In this document: piece after piece, positions 8,394 to 16,854 of the stretch
Position numbering within the stretch: the stretch's first letter is position 1
Layout of the letters: the number at the start of each line of letters is the position of its first letter
DNA from: Flagellimonas beolgyonensis
Lineage (GTDB): Bacteria > Bacteroidota > Bacteroidia > Flavobacteriales > Flavobacteriaceae
Assembly (NCBI RefSeq): GCF_003992615.1
Contig: NZ_RZMY01000003.1
Coordinates: 542,265 to 606,264 of the forward strand
Length of the DNA stretch: 64,000 nt
Direction of reading: 5' to 3'
Translations under genes and position numbers: made by a program
The notes under the pieces: generated by a model
The model's database searches: none
What the model saw: the letters and a program-made list of their open reading frames with translations, nothing else
What the model was told of the DNA's origin: nothing

Positions 8394-8468
8394 TTGCTAT
8401 GTTTTACTGATTAAACAATTTGTGTTGTAATTACAGGGCAAATGTCTTGTAGGATGGGCGGGGAAGAC

Positions 8469-9536
8469 CTACAAAAAAGGAGTAATCCCTTGTACTTTTT
8501 TGTTTTTGTACTGGGACGGGGTCTCTCCGGTGCTATGCTTGAAGAACGCTGAGAAATGATTGGGCTCCTCGAAACCCAATTGAAGGGAGATTTCTTTAAT
8601 GGACATTTCTTGCTGAAGCATTTTTTTTGAAGTGCCGATCAATTCGTTTCGAATCAGGCTTCCCAAGGTATCGTGCATTTTGTCCTTGGTCTTTTTGGCG
8701 AGGGCCTTTACGGAAAGGTTCATTTTATCCGCATAAAACTCCATTTGGTGTTCATTTTTATGGTGCAGACGGATAAGCTCCATCAAATTTTCCACAAAGC
8801 GGTCTTGTCGCTCGTAATCAAAATTGTCCCTGAATTCAATCGGTGTATAGCCTGTTCTTTTTTTGAAGACCCGATTAAAATAGGCCGGATCTTTAAAACC
8901 AACATCAAAGCAGACTTCCTGAACGCTACAATCGGTAAAAACCACTTTTTTCTTGCTTTCCACCAATCGCTTCTCCTCCAACATGGAACGCACGGTTACC
9001 CCAAGTTTTTCCTTTATGAGGCGGGAAGCATCCATTCCGTCCCCACAGGCCAGATCTCTCAGCTCCAAAAGGGCAACCTGTGTCGAAAACAGTTGATCAA
9101 TGCTTTCCTTTACATCAAAAATGGATCGGTATTCCGATTTACTGGCATTAAAAGGGTTTTGTTGGAACCATTGTACCAAAGAATGGTCGATAATTTCCCT
9201 CGAATCGGGTTGGGATGCTTTTCCCGATAAGTATTTTTCCAAAGGCGATCCCTGCAGGGCATCAATGTAACCCAAGGAAATTAGATGCTTGAACAAGACA
9301 CGTACCTCCCTGTTCTCAAAAATCGTTTTACTGGGAAACTCCATTTTCTGCGCCTTAAAATCATCCGATAAGAACTTGATGTATTGGCCTTTTTCCAGAT
9401 AGATGACCTTGTCTTCCCAGTCAAAGTAGTTTTTAAAATCGACCTGAATACCGCCCGATCCCGAAAGGATGTGCAGCAATGTGTACTGATTGATGAAATA
9501 CACTTTATTCAGTTCTGGATTGAACAGTTGGACCAT
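8469..9536 (-). CDS. AraC-family regulator with two AraC-type DNA-binding domains
   Basis: The 355-residue product has an N-terminal region (1-110) with beta-rich stretches (QVDFKNYFDWEDKVIYLEKGQYIKFL) that could bind a ligand. Two AraC/XylS helix-turn-helix units follow: about 158-240 (SVQEVCFDVGFKDPAYFNRVFKK, then TGYTPIEFRDNF) and about 262-347 (SIKEISLQLGFEEPNHFSAFFKH, then TGETPSQYKNKK). Most AraC regulators carry only one such module. It is transcribed towards the NTF2/SPW/YHS genes and is their likely regulator by position; ligand unknown. Confidence 0.82.
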   Translation of the reverse strand: MVQLFNPELNKVYFINQYTLLHILSGSGGIQVDFKNYFDWEDKVIYLEKGQYIKFLSDDFKAQKMEFPSKTIFENREVRVLFKHLISLGYIDALQGSPLEKYLSGKASQPDSREIIDHSLVQWFQQNPFNASKSEYRSIFDVKESIDQLFSTQVALLELRDLACGDGMDASRLIKEKLGVTVRSMLEEKRLVESKKKVVFTDCSVQEVCFDVGFKDPAYFNRVFKKRTGYTPIEFRDNFDYERQDRFVENLMELIRLHHKNEHQMEFYADKMNLSVKALAKKTKDKMHDTLGSLIRNELIGTSKKMLQQEMSIKEISLQLGFEEPNHFSAFFKHSTGETPSQYKNKKVQGITPFL

Positions 9537-9611
9537 CTTCCCAAGTGTTTTTATACTTGGTCGTATTGAAGTGTCTTAGCTATCAAGATGAACCTACAGG
9601 TACATCCCATT

Positions 9612-10739
9612 CTAAAGAATGAGTTGCAATAGATAAATGGTGAGCATTCCCCAAAACGTACCGGTGGCCATGCTTAAAATCGCCAGAATGATGGCATGTG
9701 GCATCCAATTGGGACGGTAGGCCGCCGTAACCGCTGGGGCCGTGGCGATGCCTCCCACATTGGCCATGCTGGCAATGGGAACCCACGCCATGTTTACGTT
9801 CAACAGTTTGGCCACCAACACCATAAACACAAAGTGGCCCACAAGCCAGATTAACAAAAATCCAAAAAAGGACATATCAAAACCGAACAAGGCAAATTGC
9901 AGTTTCAAGCCTAGGATCGACATCACCAAAAGTATCAGAATACTCCCGATTTTAAGCGTAAAGCGAAAATTCCATTTGGGCACAACATTGCCCAAAAGCA
10001 ATCCGATTAGGGAAAGTACAACCACTTTTGCAACAAAAACGTCGAGAATAAGATGGCTCGCCAAAACCACCAACAGCAAAATGCCCATACACCACCATGA
10101 AGAAAGCAGAACTTCTTTTTGATCAACAATACGCTCGGGGATTTCTTGGTCAGAAATGCGCAGCGCCCTGTTCAATCCATCACTCTTTTTGATGGTCTGG
10201 AACATAATGATGGTCCAGACATTCACCAAAATATTGTCCATCACCAATACGGAAAGAAAAATATTCTCAGGGCATTCCACCAGTTCCTTGAGCACTAACT
10301 GACTGGTACTTCCCCCGATCCAACTACCCACAATTGGAGGCACGCCCTTCCAAAACCCTTTCGCCGCCAAGGTAGTGGATACAAGTTCGGAGTCGGTAAA
10401 ACCCCAAATGAACACCACTGGAAACAGCGCAATGAACAAAGAGCCCGCCACAAACACCACGATGGGTTTGTAGCCTATAGACTTCAACTGACCCAGGGAC
10501 AAACTGGCCATTACGGCAACAATGGTTAACGGAATAAAAAAGTCCCGGCTCAGGTTGTGGATGTTGGCCTGCGAAAAATCGAAACCGAACACATGGCAAA
10601 TGATGGCCGGAATTACGTAGGAAAGGAGTATGGCAGGCACCCAATCGAACAGTGATTTGATCCATTTGTGTTCCCAACGGTCCAAAAAATACACACAGAC
10701 CACCGTAAATACTGTTATGCTCCATGGCAACCACTCCAT
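9612..10739 (-). CDS. DUF819 family integral membrane protein
   Basis: The 375-residue protein has about ten to eleven hydrophobic helices with the conserved glycine-rich segment GSWIGGSTSQLVLKE and the later MANVGGIATAPAVTAAYR, both typical of DUF819 (YjcL-like) proteins. The family is thought to contain transporters, but no substrate is established. Its ATG lies one base after the stop codon of the exported aspartoacylase-like gene, implying coupled expression. The deacylase may release a product that this permease takes up; that is inference from position only. Confidence 0.8.
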   Translation of the reverse strand: MEWLPWSITVFTVVCVYFLDRWEHKWIKSLFDWVPAILLSYVIPAIICHVFGFDFSQANIHNLSRDFFIPLTIVAVMASLSLGQLKSIGYKPIVVFVAGSLFIALFPVVFIWGFTDSELVSTTLAAKGFWKGVPPIVGSWIGGSTSQLVLKELVECPENIFLSVLVMDNILVNVWTIIMFQTIKKSDGLNRALRISDQEIPERIVDQKEVLLSSWWCMGILLLVVLASHLILDVFVAKVVVLSLIGLLLGNVVPKWNFRFTLKIGSILILLVMSILGLKLQFALFGFDMSFFGFLLIWLVGHFVFMVLVAKLLNVNMAWVPIASMANVGGIATAPAVTAAYRPNWMPHAIILAILSMATGTFWGMLTIYLLQLIL

Positions 10740-10740
10740 G

Positions 10741-11778
10741 CTACTGCTGTAAAATGCCCAGATGAATGATGCGTCCGCCCGAAATATTCACGGGATTCGT
10801 GCTTTTTCCGATAACGATACCGGCCTCTGGTGCCACATACTCCTCGATGATTTCACCAAACGCATTTCGCATGGTTCCAATGGGCTGACCTTTGATCAGT
10901 TTTTCATTCAAATCCACATAAAGCTCCAAATACCCCCCTTTTTGGGTAAACATCCAATACGATTTGGAACACATATTTCTGGCTGGAGGAATAGTTGCTT
11001 CGCCCGGTTGAAGACCCAGCCATTTCATCAAATTTTGAAGGCCCTTAGTTCCTCTTTCAATCATTTCTTCTTGATAGACCTGTGGATTGCCATACTCCAA
11101 GGTAATACTCTGTACACCCTTGGAAATGGCATAGGCCCGCAAAGTAAGGCCACTGGCTTCGCCAAAACTGGCCGTTCCCTTGTTGGAAACGATGATGTCC
11201 GGTTCCAAAAGCCGCAGCATGGTCGACAAGGTGTCGTTTTGCATATCACCTCGTCCGTACAGGGTATTTACCCGTCCGAAACTTGCGGTGTGCAGGTCCA
11301 CATGATAATTAAAAAGGGGAATGATTTTTTGTGCAATTTGATAGACCATTTGTTGGGAACGGTTGCCTTTCTCCTTTCCCGGGAATAAGCGGTTCAAATC
11401 CTGTAGGTCGATAAATTCGCGTTGGTTGTTGGCTATCGCCAAAGGGTTTAACCCTGGAATGGCTATGATGGTGCCCTTCATCGTCGCCGTATCCAAAGAG
11501 GACATGATTCGTTGGATGATGGCTATCCCATTTAATTCGTTGCCGTGAATGGCGGCGGTAAGTCCCAATACCTCTCCCTCTTGACTTCCAATGGCCAAAA
11601 TAACCGGTATTTTGATCGGTTCCCCAACCGTGTCTTCGCCCAGTTTCAACCATAGGTTGTGAATTTGGCCTTTTTCATACTGAGAAAGGTCCAATTGCTC
11701 CACAACTGGGTAGTTGTTCTTTTGTCCAAAAAGTATCGCGCATACGAATATGAAACAGGAAAAGAGCTTGGTTTTCAT
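10741..11778 (-). CDS. Exported succinylglutamate desuccinylase/aspartoacylase-family zinc hydrolase
   Basis: The 345-residue product starts with a signal peptide (FSCFIFVCAILFGQK) and continues as an M14-like zinc deacylase. H78-G-N-E81 (AAIHGNELNG) and H163 (HVDLHTASF) form the metal site, and E227 or nearby (TLEYGNPQVY) is the likely catalytic glutamate. Characterised relatives remove succinyl or acetyl groups from N-acyl amino acids in the cytoplasm, so the signal peptide is notable. The tail (residues 270-345) includes a small beta-barrel-like domain ending GRIIHLGI. It is directly upstream of the DUF819 gene. Confidence 0.8.
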   Translation of the reverse strand: MKTKLFSCFIFVCAILFGQKNNYPVVEQLDLSQYEKGQIHNLWLKLGEDTVGEPIKIPVILAIGSQEGEVLGLTAAIHGNELNGIAIIQRIMSSLDTATMKGTIIAIPGLNPLAIANNQREFIDLQDLNRLFPGKEKGNRSQQMVYQIAQKIIPLFNYHVDLHTASFGRVNTLYGRGDMQNDTLSTMLRLLEPDIIVSNKGTASFGEASGLTLRAYAISKGVQSITLEYGNPQVYQEEMIERGTKGLQNLMKWLGLQPGEATIPPARNMCSKSYWMFTQKGGYLELYVDLNEKLIKGQPIGTMRNAFGEIIEEYVAPEAGIVIGKSTNPVNISGGRIIHLGILQQ

Positions 11779-11807
11779 GGTGTTGGTATTTGAAATAAAT
11801 ATAGTCT

Positions 11808-12479
11808 TTATTTCTTCCCACCCACCACGATCACAAATTCGCCTTTTGGAGGTTTGTGAATGAAATGTTGTAGCACCTCCTCCATAGTGCCACGAACGGT
11901 TTCCTCATAGAGTTTGGTAAGTTCCCTGGATACCGAAACGGGTCTGTCCGGCCCAAAATATTCAACAAAATGGGTCAGTGTTTTTACGAGCTTATGGGGC
12001 GATTCGTAAAACACCATGGTGCGGGTTTCTTCCGCCAATTGTTGCAATCGGGTCTGGCGTCCCTTTTTCACGGGTAAAAACCCTTCAAAAACAAACCGGT
12101 CGTTGGGCAAACCGCTGTTCACCAAAGCGGGTACAATAGCCGTGGCACCGGGCAAGCATTCCACTTCGATACCATTTTCCACGCAGGCGCGGGTCAATAA
12201 AAACCCAGGGTCGGAAATGGCGGGGGTACCGGCATCGGAAATCAAAGCGTAAACAGCTCCTCCCTTCAATTTTCCCACCAAATGCTCGACTTGCTTGTGC
12301 TCATTGTGCATGTGGTGACTCTGTAAGGGGGTGTCTATTTCAAAATGTTTCAGGAGCTTGCCACTGGTTCGGGTATCTTCGGCCAAAACCACATCTACTT
12401 CCTTCAATACCTTAATGGCTCGAAGTGTGATGTCCTCAAGATTTCCTATGGGTGTCGGTACCAGATACAATTTTCCCAT
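11808..12479 (-). CDS. rsmI: 16S rRNA (cytidine-1402-2'-O)-methyltransferase RsmI
   Basis: RsmI methylates the ribose of C1402 in the ribosomal P-site region of 16S rRNA, using S-adenosylmethionine. The 223-residue protein shows the tetrapyrrole-methylase-like fold motifs: LYLVPTPIGNLEDITLRA at the N-terminus, AEDTRTSGKLLKHF, and SDAGTPAISDPG near residue 81, then CLPGATAIVPALVNSGLP. Family length in other phyla is usually longer by a C-terminal domain, and the short form is normal in Bacteroidota. It starts 47 bp after the end of the conserved unknown gene on the same strand. Confidence 0.92.
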   Translation of the reverse strand: MGKLYLVPTPIGNLEDITLRAIKVLKEVDVVLAEDTRTSGKLLKHFEIDTPLQSHHMHNEHKQVEHLVGKLKGGAVYALISDAGTPAISDPGFLLTRACVENGIEVECLPGATAIVPALVNSGLPNDRFVFEGFLPVKKGRQTRLQQLAEETRTMVFYESPHKLVKTLTHFVEYFGPDRPVSVSRELTKLYEETVRGTMEEVLQHFIHKPPKGEFVIVVGGKK

Positions 12480-12526
12480 GATCCAAAGGTACGGTCTTCC
12501 CGAAAAATATGGTTATAAAATAGGAA

Positions 12527-13198
12527 TTAGGCGAATCTGCGCTCAATCAGGGAAAGGAAACGGGCTTCGTATTCCTCCTTGCCTTCCCAGTTGTTGTATT
12601 CCGGTTTCACCATGTTGTTGATGAAGGCAATGGAACGCTCCTCGGTATCAATCGTGTTGAGCTGCGATAATACCCGGGTGTAATCCTCCATGCTGTTGTT
12701 GAACAAATGCTTCACAAAGGCCAGCCGGTCATTGAGCCCTACTTGAAGGTCTTTATTGAGTTTGTCGTTCAGGGACTGCGTTTTTATGGTGTTCTCCTTG
12801 GGAGCAATAATGTCCTTTTCATTTTTCATGTAATCGGGCTTCGCCACAAATTCCGCAAAAACCTGTTCCAAAGCTGCTTCGGAGGGCATTTCGGAAACCA
12901 TGTGTTTAATGGTGTCCATGCCAGGAGTCATGATATCCTCTTCATGCGGGTTGCTTTCAGGCACGGATAGGTTTCCACTCAACACCGCATTGGCCACTTT
13001 TTCAAAACGGGTGGCAATCACATTTTTGGAAACATCCACCTGTACATCGGACAATTTCTCATCTATAAATTTGAGCACGGCCAATTTCTCATAGATTGTC
13101 TTTGCCGTATCATACAATTGTGTTAGGTCGGAATCTTCCCGAGCCGTGATGATCTCTGTTGATAGTTTTATCAATTCTTCCCGCAATTTCCTGATCAT
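12527..13198 (-). CDS. Conserved helical protein of unknown function
   Basis: The 223-residue product is predicted to be soluble and largely helical, without signal peptide or membrane segment. The first 60 residues (LREELIKLSTEIITA, YDTAKTIYEKLAVLKFIDEKL) look coiled-coil-like. A long polar linker (85-150) follows, then a compact end rich in aromatic residues (LAFVKHLFNNSMEDYTRVLSQL, NNWEGKEEYEARFLSLIERRF). It is divergent from tdk and lies upstream of rsmI. Its setting among housekeeping genes suggests a conserved cytoplasmic role. I do not recognise a named family. Confidence 0.7.
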   Translation of the reverse strand: MIRKLREELIKLSTEIITAREDSDLTQLYDTAKTIYEKLAVLKFIDEKLSDVQVDVSKNVIATRFEKVANAVLSGNLSVPESNPHEEDIMTPGMDTIKHMVSEMPSEAALEQVFAEFVAKPDYMKNEKDIIAPKENTIKTQSLNDKLNKDLQVGLNDRLAFVKHLFNNSMEDYTRVLSQLNTIDTEERSIAFINNMVKPEYNNWEGKEEYEARFLSLIERRFA

Positions 13199-13295
13199 AG
13201 CTGTAGTATTTCTTATAAAAATATAACCTATTTGCCAATCCCCTTATGAATGAAAGGTTAAATTTCAAACCAAATACAGGGGTACATTTTTTTAG

Positions 13296-13303
13296 TAGCT
13301 TTG
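13296..13303 (+). promoter_or_regulatory. Candidate -7 element upstream of tdk
   Basis: TAGCTTTG matches the Bacteroidota -7 consensus TAnnTTTG, 53 bases before the tdk ATG. No TTTG was found at the standard 19-base spacing upstream. Confidence 0.35.
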
Positions 13304-13356
13304 TGCTTGTCCCAATATTAAACGGGAAAACACACAATTTCTTTCAAAAATAAGGT

Positions 13357-14001
13357 ATGTTTCTCGAAAACACGGTCAATCATAAAGAACAGTTTGGATG
13401 GATTGAGGTCATTTGCGGCTCCATGTTTTCCGGAAAAACCGAAGAGCTCATCCGCAGGCTCAAGCGGGCCCAGTTCGCCAAACAGAAAGTGGAAATTTTC
13501 AAACCCATCGTGGATACCCGATACCATGAGGAAATGGTTGTGTCACACGATGCCAATGAAATTCGTTCCACCCCGGTGCCGGCCGCGGCCAACATCCGCC
13601 TATTGGCCGATGATTGTGATGTGGTGGGCATTGATGAGGCCCAATTCTTTGATGATGAAATTGTAACTGTCTGCAACGATTTGGCCAACCGTGGGGTACG
13701 GGTGGTGATTGCCGGGCTCGATATGGACTTCAAAGGAAACCCCTTCGGACCCATGCCTGCCCTAATGGCAACAGCCGAATATGTGACCAAGGTGCATGCG
13801 GTCTGCACCCGCACCGGAAATTTGGCCAACTATAGTTTTCGGAAATCACACAACGAAAAATTGGTGCTCCTTGGAGAAACCGAAGAATACGAACCCTTGA
13901 GCCGTGCTGCTTTTTACAAGGCGATGTTGCGAGAAAAAATCAGCCAAATGGATGTAAATTCAGAGGAAGTTGTTCCCAAAAAGAAAGGTTCAAATGGTTA
14001 A
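13357..14001 (+). CDS. tdk: Thymidine kinase
   Basis: This cytoplasmic salvage enzyme phosphorylates thymidine. The 214-residue product is a type II thymidine kinase, with P-loop [14 protein letters not shown] from about residue 22, the catalytic/acceptor segment [11 protein letters not shown] near 90, and the lasso-region substrate motif [15 protein letters not shown]. The usual zinc-ribbon cysteines are mostly absent: the CxxC position reads CTRTGN, and the second pair is replaced by PLSRAAFYK. The lasso domain therefore probably holds no zinc. Its stop codon overlaps the start of alr by 8 bp, so the two are translationally coupled. Confidence 0.93.
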   Translation: MFLENTVNHKEQFGWIEVICGSMFSGKTEELIRRLKRAQFAKQKVEIFKPIVDTRYHEEMVVSHDANEIRSTPVPAAANIRLLADDCDVVGIDEAQFFDDEIVTVCNDLANRGVRVVIAGLDMDFKGNPFGPMPALMATAEYVTKVHAVCTRTGNLANYSFRKSHNEKLVLLGETEEYEPLSRAAFYKAMLREKISQMDVNSEEVVPKKKGSNG

Positions 14002-15103
14002 GGTTGGCGAGACCACATTGTTCCTCGACCTTGCCGCCCTGGAACACAACTACCACTATCTGCGGACCAAAATTGAGCCTGAAACCAAATTCATGGCCGT
14101 GGTTAAGGCCTTTGCCTATGGCAGCGATATGGTTGCAATTTCCAAAAAACTGGAAAAACTCGGAGTGGATTACTTTGCCGTGGCCTATGTGGGGGAAGGC
14201 GTACTGCTCAGGGATGCAGGCATAAAAACACCCATTTTGGTATTGCACCCCTTGGCTTCCAATTTTGATGATTTGATCGACCGTTGTCTGGAACCCAACC
14301 TGTACTCCAGAAACTTACTGACACAATTTTTGGAGGTGGCAGCTGCCAAACAGCAACAAGACTATCCCGTCCATATCAAATTCAACACCGGATTGAACCG
14401 CTTGGGCTTTGGTGAAAATGATACCAGTTGGATCGCACAACAGGTAACCAATAATGATACTATACGGGTCAAATCCGTTTTTTCCCATTTGGCCGCCTCG
14501 GAAGATCCAAACGAGCGCGTTTTTAGTTTGGGACAAATCGAATCCTTTAAAAAAGCAAGTGACGCTTTGATACAAAAGTTGGGCTATGCGCCCATGCGAC
14601 ATATGCTGAACACGTCCGGGATCATCAATTATCCGGAGGCACAATTTGAAATGGTCCGCAGTGGCATCGGTTTGTACGGATATGGGAACGAAGCTGTCGT
14701 GGATGCCGAGTTAAAGCCTGTAGCCACTTTAAAGACCATCATTTCGCAAATCCACGAAATAGGTCCCAATGAATCCGTGGGGTACAACAGAGCGTTCAAA
14801 TCCGGGGCAATGAAACGTACGGCAACACTGCCCATTGGCCACGCCGATGGCATCAACAGACAATATGGCAAGGGAAGGTCCGCTGTTCAAATCCATGGCA
14901 AAATGGCTCCGTTGATCGGCAACGTTTGCATGGACATGATCATGGTCGATGTTACCGATATCGATTGTGCAGAAGGGGATGAGGTCATCGTTTTTGGCCC
15001 CCAAAATTCAGCTGAAAGCTTTGCTTCGGGAGCTGGTACCATTTCCTATGAAATTTTGACCGCTATATCCCAACGTGTGAAAAGAGTAGTTTTCAATGAT
15101 TGA
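13994..15103 (+). CDS. alr: Alanine racemase
   Basis: PLP-dependent interconversion of L- and D-alanine supplies peptidoglycan precursors. The 369-residue product has the PLP-lysine motif [10 protein letters not shown] near residue 28 and the fold-III barrel motif GIGLYGYG. The second active-site tyrosine lies in SVGYNRAF, followed by [16 protein letters not shown] and [14 protein letters not shown]. The frame extends to a TTG at 13970, but the ATG at 13994 is preceded at suitable distance by AAGAAAGG, a rare clear Shine-Dalgarno here, so it is chosen. It overlaps the tdk stop and is probably co-transcribed with it. Confidence 0.93.
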   Translation: MVKVGETTLFLDLAALEHNYHYLRTKIEPETKFMAVVKAFAYGSDMVAISKKLEKLGVDYFAVAYVGEGVLLRDAGIKTPILVLHPLASNFDDLIDRCLEPNLYSRNLLTQFLEVAAAKQQQDYPVHIKFNTGLNRLGFGENDTSWIAQQVTNNDTIRVKSVFSHLAASEDPNERVFSLGQIESFKKASDALIQKLGYAPMRHMLNTSGIINYPEAQFEMVRSGIGLYGYGNEAVVDAELKPVATLKTIISQIHEIGPNESVGYNRAFKSGAMKRTATLPIGHADGINRQYGKGRSAVQIHGKMAPLIGNVCMDMIMVDVTDIDCAEGDEVIVFGPQNSAESFASGAGTISYEILTAISQRVKRVVFND

Positions 15104-15176
15104 TTTTAAACTTTTTTTAAGAAATAATACCTTTTTTACTTAATTTGTTTCCTGTTAACCAATACTTGACTATAAA

Positions 15177-15584
15177 ATGGGATTTCTAAAAGAGTTTAAA
15201 GACTTTGCAATGAAAGGAAACCTGGTGGACATCGCCGTAGGTTTCGTTATGGGTGCCGCTTTCAATAAAGTGGTTTCCTCTTTTACCGGTGGCATTGTTT
15301 CACCATTGATCGGTTTGCTGTTCAAATCCGATTTCAACGACCTAAAATATGTAATTAACGAGGGAACTGTGAATGATGCTGGGGAAACCGTGGGGGAAAT
15401 AGCCGTAATGTACGGTGAGTTCTTAACCAACGTTATCGACTTCTTGATCGTTGCTTTCGTTATGTTCATGATCGTGAAAGGTGTGAACAAGATGAAGAAA
15501 AAAGAAGAATCTGCTCCAGAAGCTCCAAAAGGACCAACCCAAGAAGAGCTGTTGGCAGAAATTCGCGATTTGTTGAAGAAATAA
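15177..15584 (+). CDS. mscL: Large-conductance mechanosensitive channel MscL
   Basis: MscL opens in the inner membrane under hypo-osmotic shock. The 135-residue product has the N-terminal amphipathic helix (GFLKEFKDFAMKGNLVDIAVG), TM1 with the gate-lining GFVMGAAFNKVVSSF, and the periplasmic loop. TM2 (NVIDFLIVAFVMFMIVKGVNK) and a charged C-terminal bundle helix ending LAEIRDLLKK follow. All hallmark residues are present and the length is canonical. It lies 73 bp after alr on the same strand and is followed by a strong terminator. Confidence 0.95.
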   Translation: MGFLKEFKDFAMKGNLVDIAVGFVMGAAFNKVVSSFTGGIVSPLIGLLFKSDFNDLKYVINEGTVNDAGETVGEIAVMYGEFLTNVIDFLIVAFVMFMIVKGVNKMKKKEESAPEAPKGPTQEELLAEIRDLLKK

Positions 15585-15642
15585 AAATCGTTGGTGTCGA
15601 TTTAGTTTCGGCACTGCCGCTACACCACAATAATCCATTAAA

Positions 15643-15677
15643 AACCATCAATGTGTTTCGCTAACATGTTGATGGTT
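15643..15677 (+). terminator. Terminator after mscL
   Basis: AACCATCAATGTG pairs with CATGTTGATGGTT (13 pairs, two of them G-T) across a nine-base loop, followed by GTTTTATTTATAA. It lies 58 bases after the mscL stop and upstream of the asd promoter. Confidence 0.7.
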
Positions 15678-15726
15678 GTTTTATTTATAACATTTTGTTA
15701 TTTTTTGATTATTGATGGCGAAATTA

Positions 15727-15757
15727 CTTGTTTAAACCGTTGGCTGGGTTACCTTTG
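15727..15757 (+). promoter_or_regulatory. Promoter of asd (Bacteroidota -33/-7 type)
   Basis: CTTG at 15727-15730 (consensus TTTG) and TACCTTTG at 15750-15757 (consensus TAnnTTTG) are separated by exactly 19 bases, the preferred spacing of the principal Bacteroidota sigma factor. The asd ATG follows 20 bases later. This is the best promoter match seen in the window. Confidence 0.6.
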
Positions 15758-15777
15758 CGGCAAGAAATCAAATTAAA

Positions 15778-16791
15778 ATGAAAGTAGCAGTTGTAGGTGC
15801 CACCGGAATGGTCGGCGAAGTTATGTTGAAGGTGCTGGAAGAGCGAAACTTCCCCATTACCGAATTGTTGTTGGTTGCCTCGGAGCGCTCTGTGGGCAAA
15901 AAACTTACTTATAAAAATGAGGAATATACTGTGATTGGTTTGGCCGATGCGGTTGCTGCCCAACCCGATATTGCCATTTTTTCCGCTGGAGGAGACACTT
16001 CTTTGGAATGGGCACCCAAGTTTGCGGAAGTAGGTACCACGGTAATCGACAATTCATCAGCTTGGCGGATGGATCCCACCAAAAAATTGGTGGTGCCCGA
16101 AATCAATGCGGATCAACTTACAGTTGAGGACAAAATCATAGCCAACCCGAACTGCTCCACCATTCAATTGGTGATGGCCCTTGATCCCTTGCACAAAAAA
16201 TACCAAATGAAACGGGTCATCGTATCCACATATCAATCCGTTTCAGGAACTGGGGTAAAGGCGGTACAACAAATGGAAAATGAAGCTGCCGGCATTGATG
16301 GGGAAATGGCGTATCCCTATCCCATCAATAGAAATGCCTTGCCACACTGCGACGTGTTCTTGGAAAACGGTTACACCAAAGAAGAGATGAAATTGGCCCG
16401 GGAGCCTCAAAAAATATTGGACGACCGTACCTTTTCCGTTACTGCAACTGCTGTTCGCATACCAACAGCTGGTGGGCATTCCGAATCGGTGAACGTGGAA
16501 TTCCACAACGATTTTGATTTGGCAGAGGTGCGCAAATTATTGAGCGAAACCCCAGGTGTGGTGGTTCAGGACAATCCAGAAACCAACACCTATCCGATGC
16601 CCATGTTCGCCAATGGCAAGGACGATGTTTTTGTGGGACGCATCCGTAGGGACGAAACCCAACCCAATACCTTGAACATGTGGATCGTTGCAGACAACCT
16701 AAGAAAAGGAGCTGCCACCAATGCGGTTCAAATTGCAGAATATTTGGTGGCGCATAATTTGGTTTCAAACACGCCTGAAGCCATCTCATAA
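15778..16791 (+). CDS. asd: Aspartate-semialdehyde dehydrogenase
   Basis: This cytoplasmic NADPH enzyme reduces aspartyl phosphate to aspartate semialdehyde, the branch point to lysine, diaminopimelate, threonine and methionine. The 337-residue protein shows the nucleotide-binding motif VVGATGMVGE (5-14), the segment DNSSAWRMD (91-99) and the catalytic Cys126 in NPNCSTIQ. The substrate-binding motif RIPTAGGHSESV near residue 226 follows. Length is canonical. It has its own promoter at 15727-15757 and is followed by a symmetric terminator shared with the convergent S8 protease gene. Confidence 0.96.
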   Translation: MKVAVVGATGMVGEVMLKVLEERNFPITELLLVASERSVGKKLTYKNEEYTVIGLADAVAAQPDIAIFSAGGDTSLEWAPKFAEVGTTVIDNSSAWRMDPTKKLVVPEINADQLTVEDKIIANPNCSTIQLVMALDPLHKKYQMKRVIVSTYQSVSGTGVKAVQQMENEAAGIDGEMAYPYPINRNALPHCDVFLENGYTKEEMKLAREPQKILDDRTFSVTATAVRIPTAGGHSESVNVEFHNDFDLAEVRKLLSETPGVVVQDNPETNTYPMPMFANGKDDVFVGRIRRDETQPNTLNMWIVADNLRKGAATNAVQIAEYLVAHNLVSNTPEAIS

Positions 16792-16811
16792 TATTATAGT
16801 GTTCAAAAAAT

Positions 16812-16833
16812 AAAGGGGCCAAATGGCCCCTTT
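16812..16833. terminator. Bidirectional terminator between asd and the S8 protease gene
   Basis: AAAGGGGCCA and TGGCCCCTTT form a perfect 10-base stem with an AA centre. On the plus strand it runs into TTTTTCCTTTT; on the minus strand the A-rich left flank supplies TTATTTTTT. It sits between two convergent genes, 21 bases from each stop. Confidence 0.85.
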
Positions 16834-16854
16834 TTCCTTTTAGTTTGGTTTGTT

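Noticed and set aside
8454..8478. Possible hairpin TGTAGG/CCTACA next to the AraC gene end
   Set aside because: The stem has only six pairs, with a long loop, and no T-tract follows on the minus strand, so it is not called a terminator.
9610..9630. CATTCT/AGAATG inverted repeat
   Set aside because: The stem is short with a two-base centre, and no T-tract or regulatory context is present.
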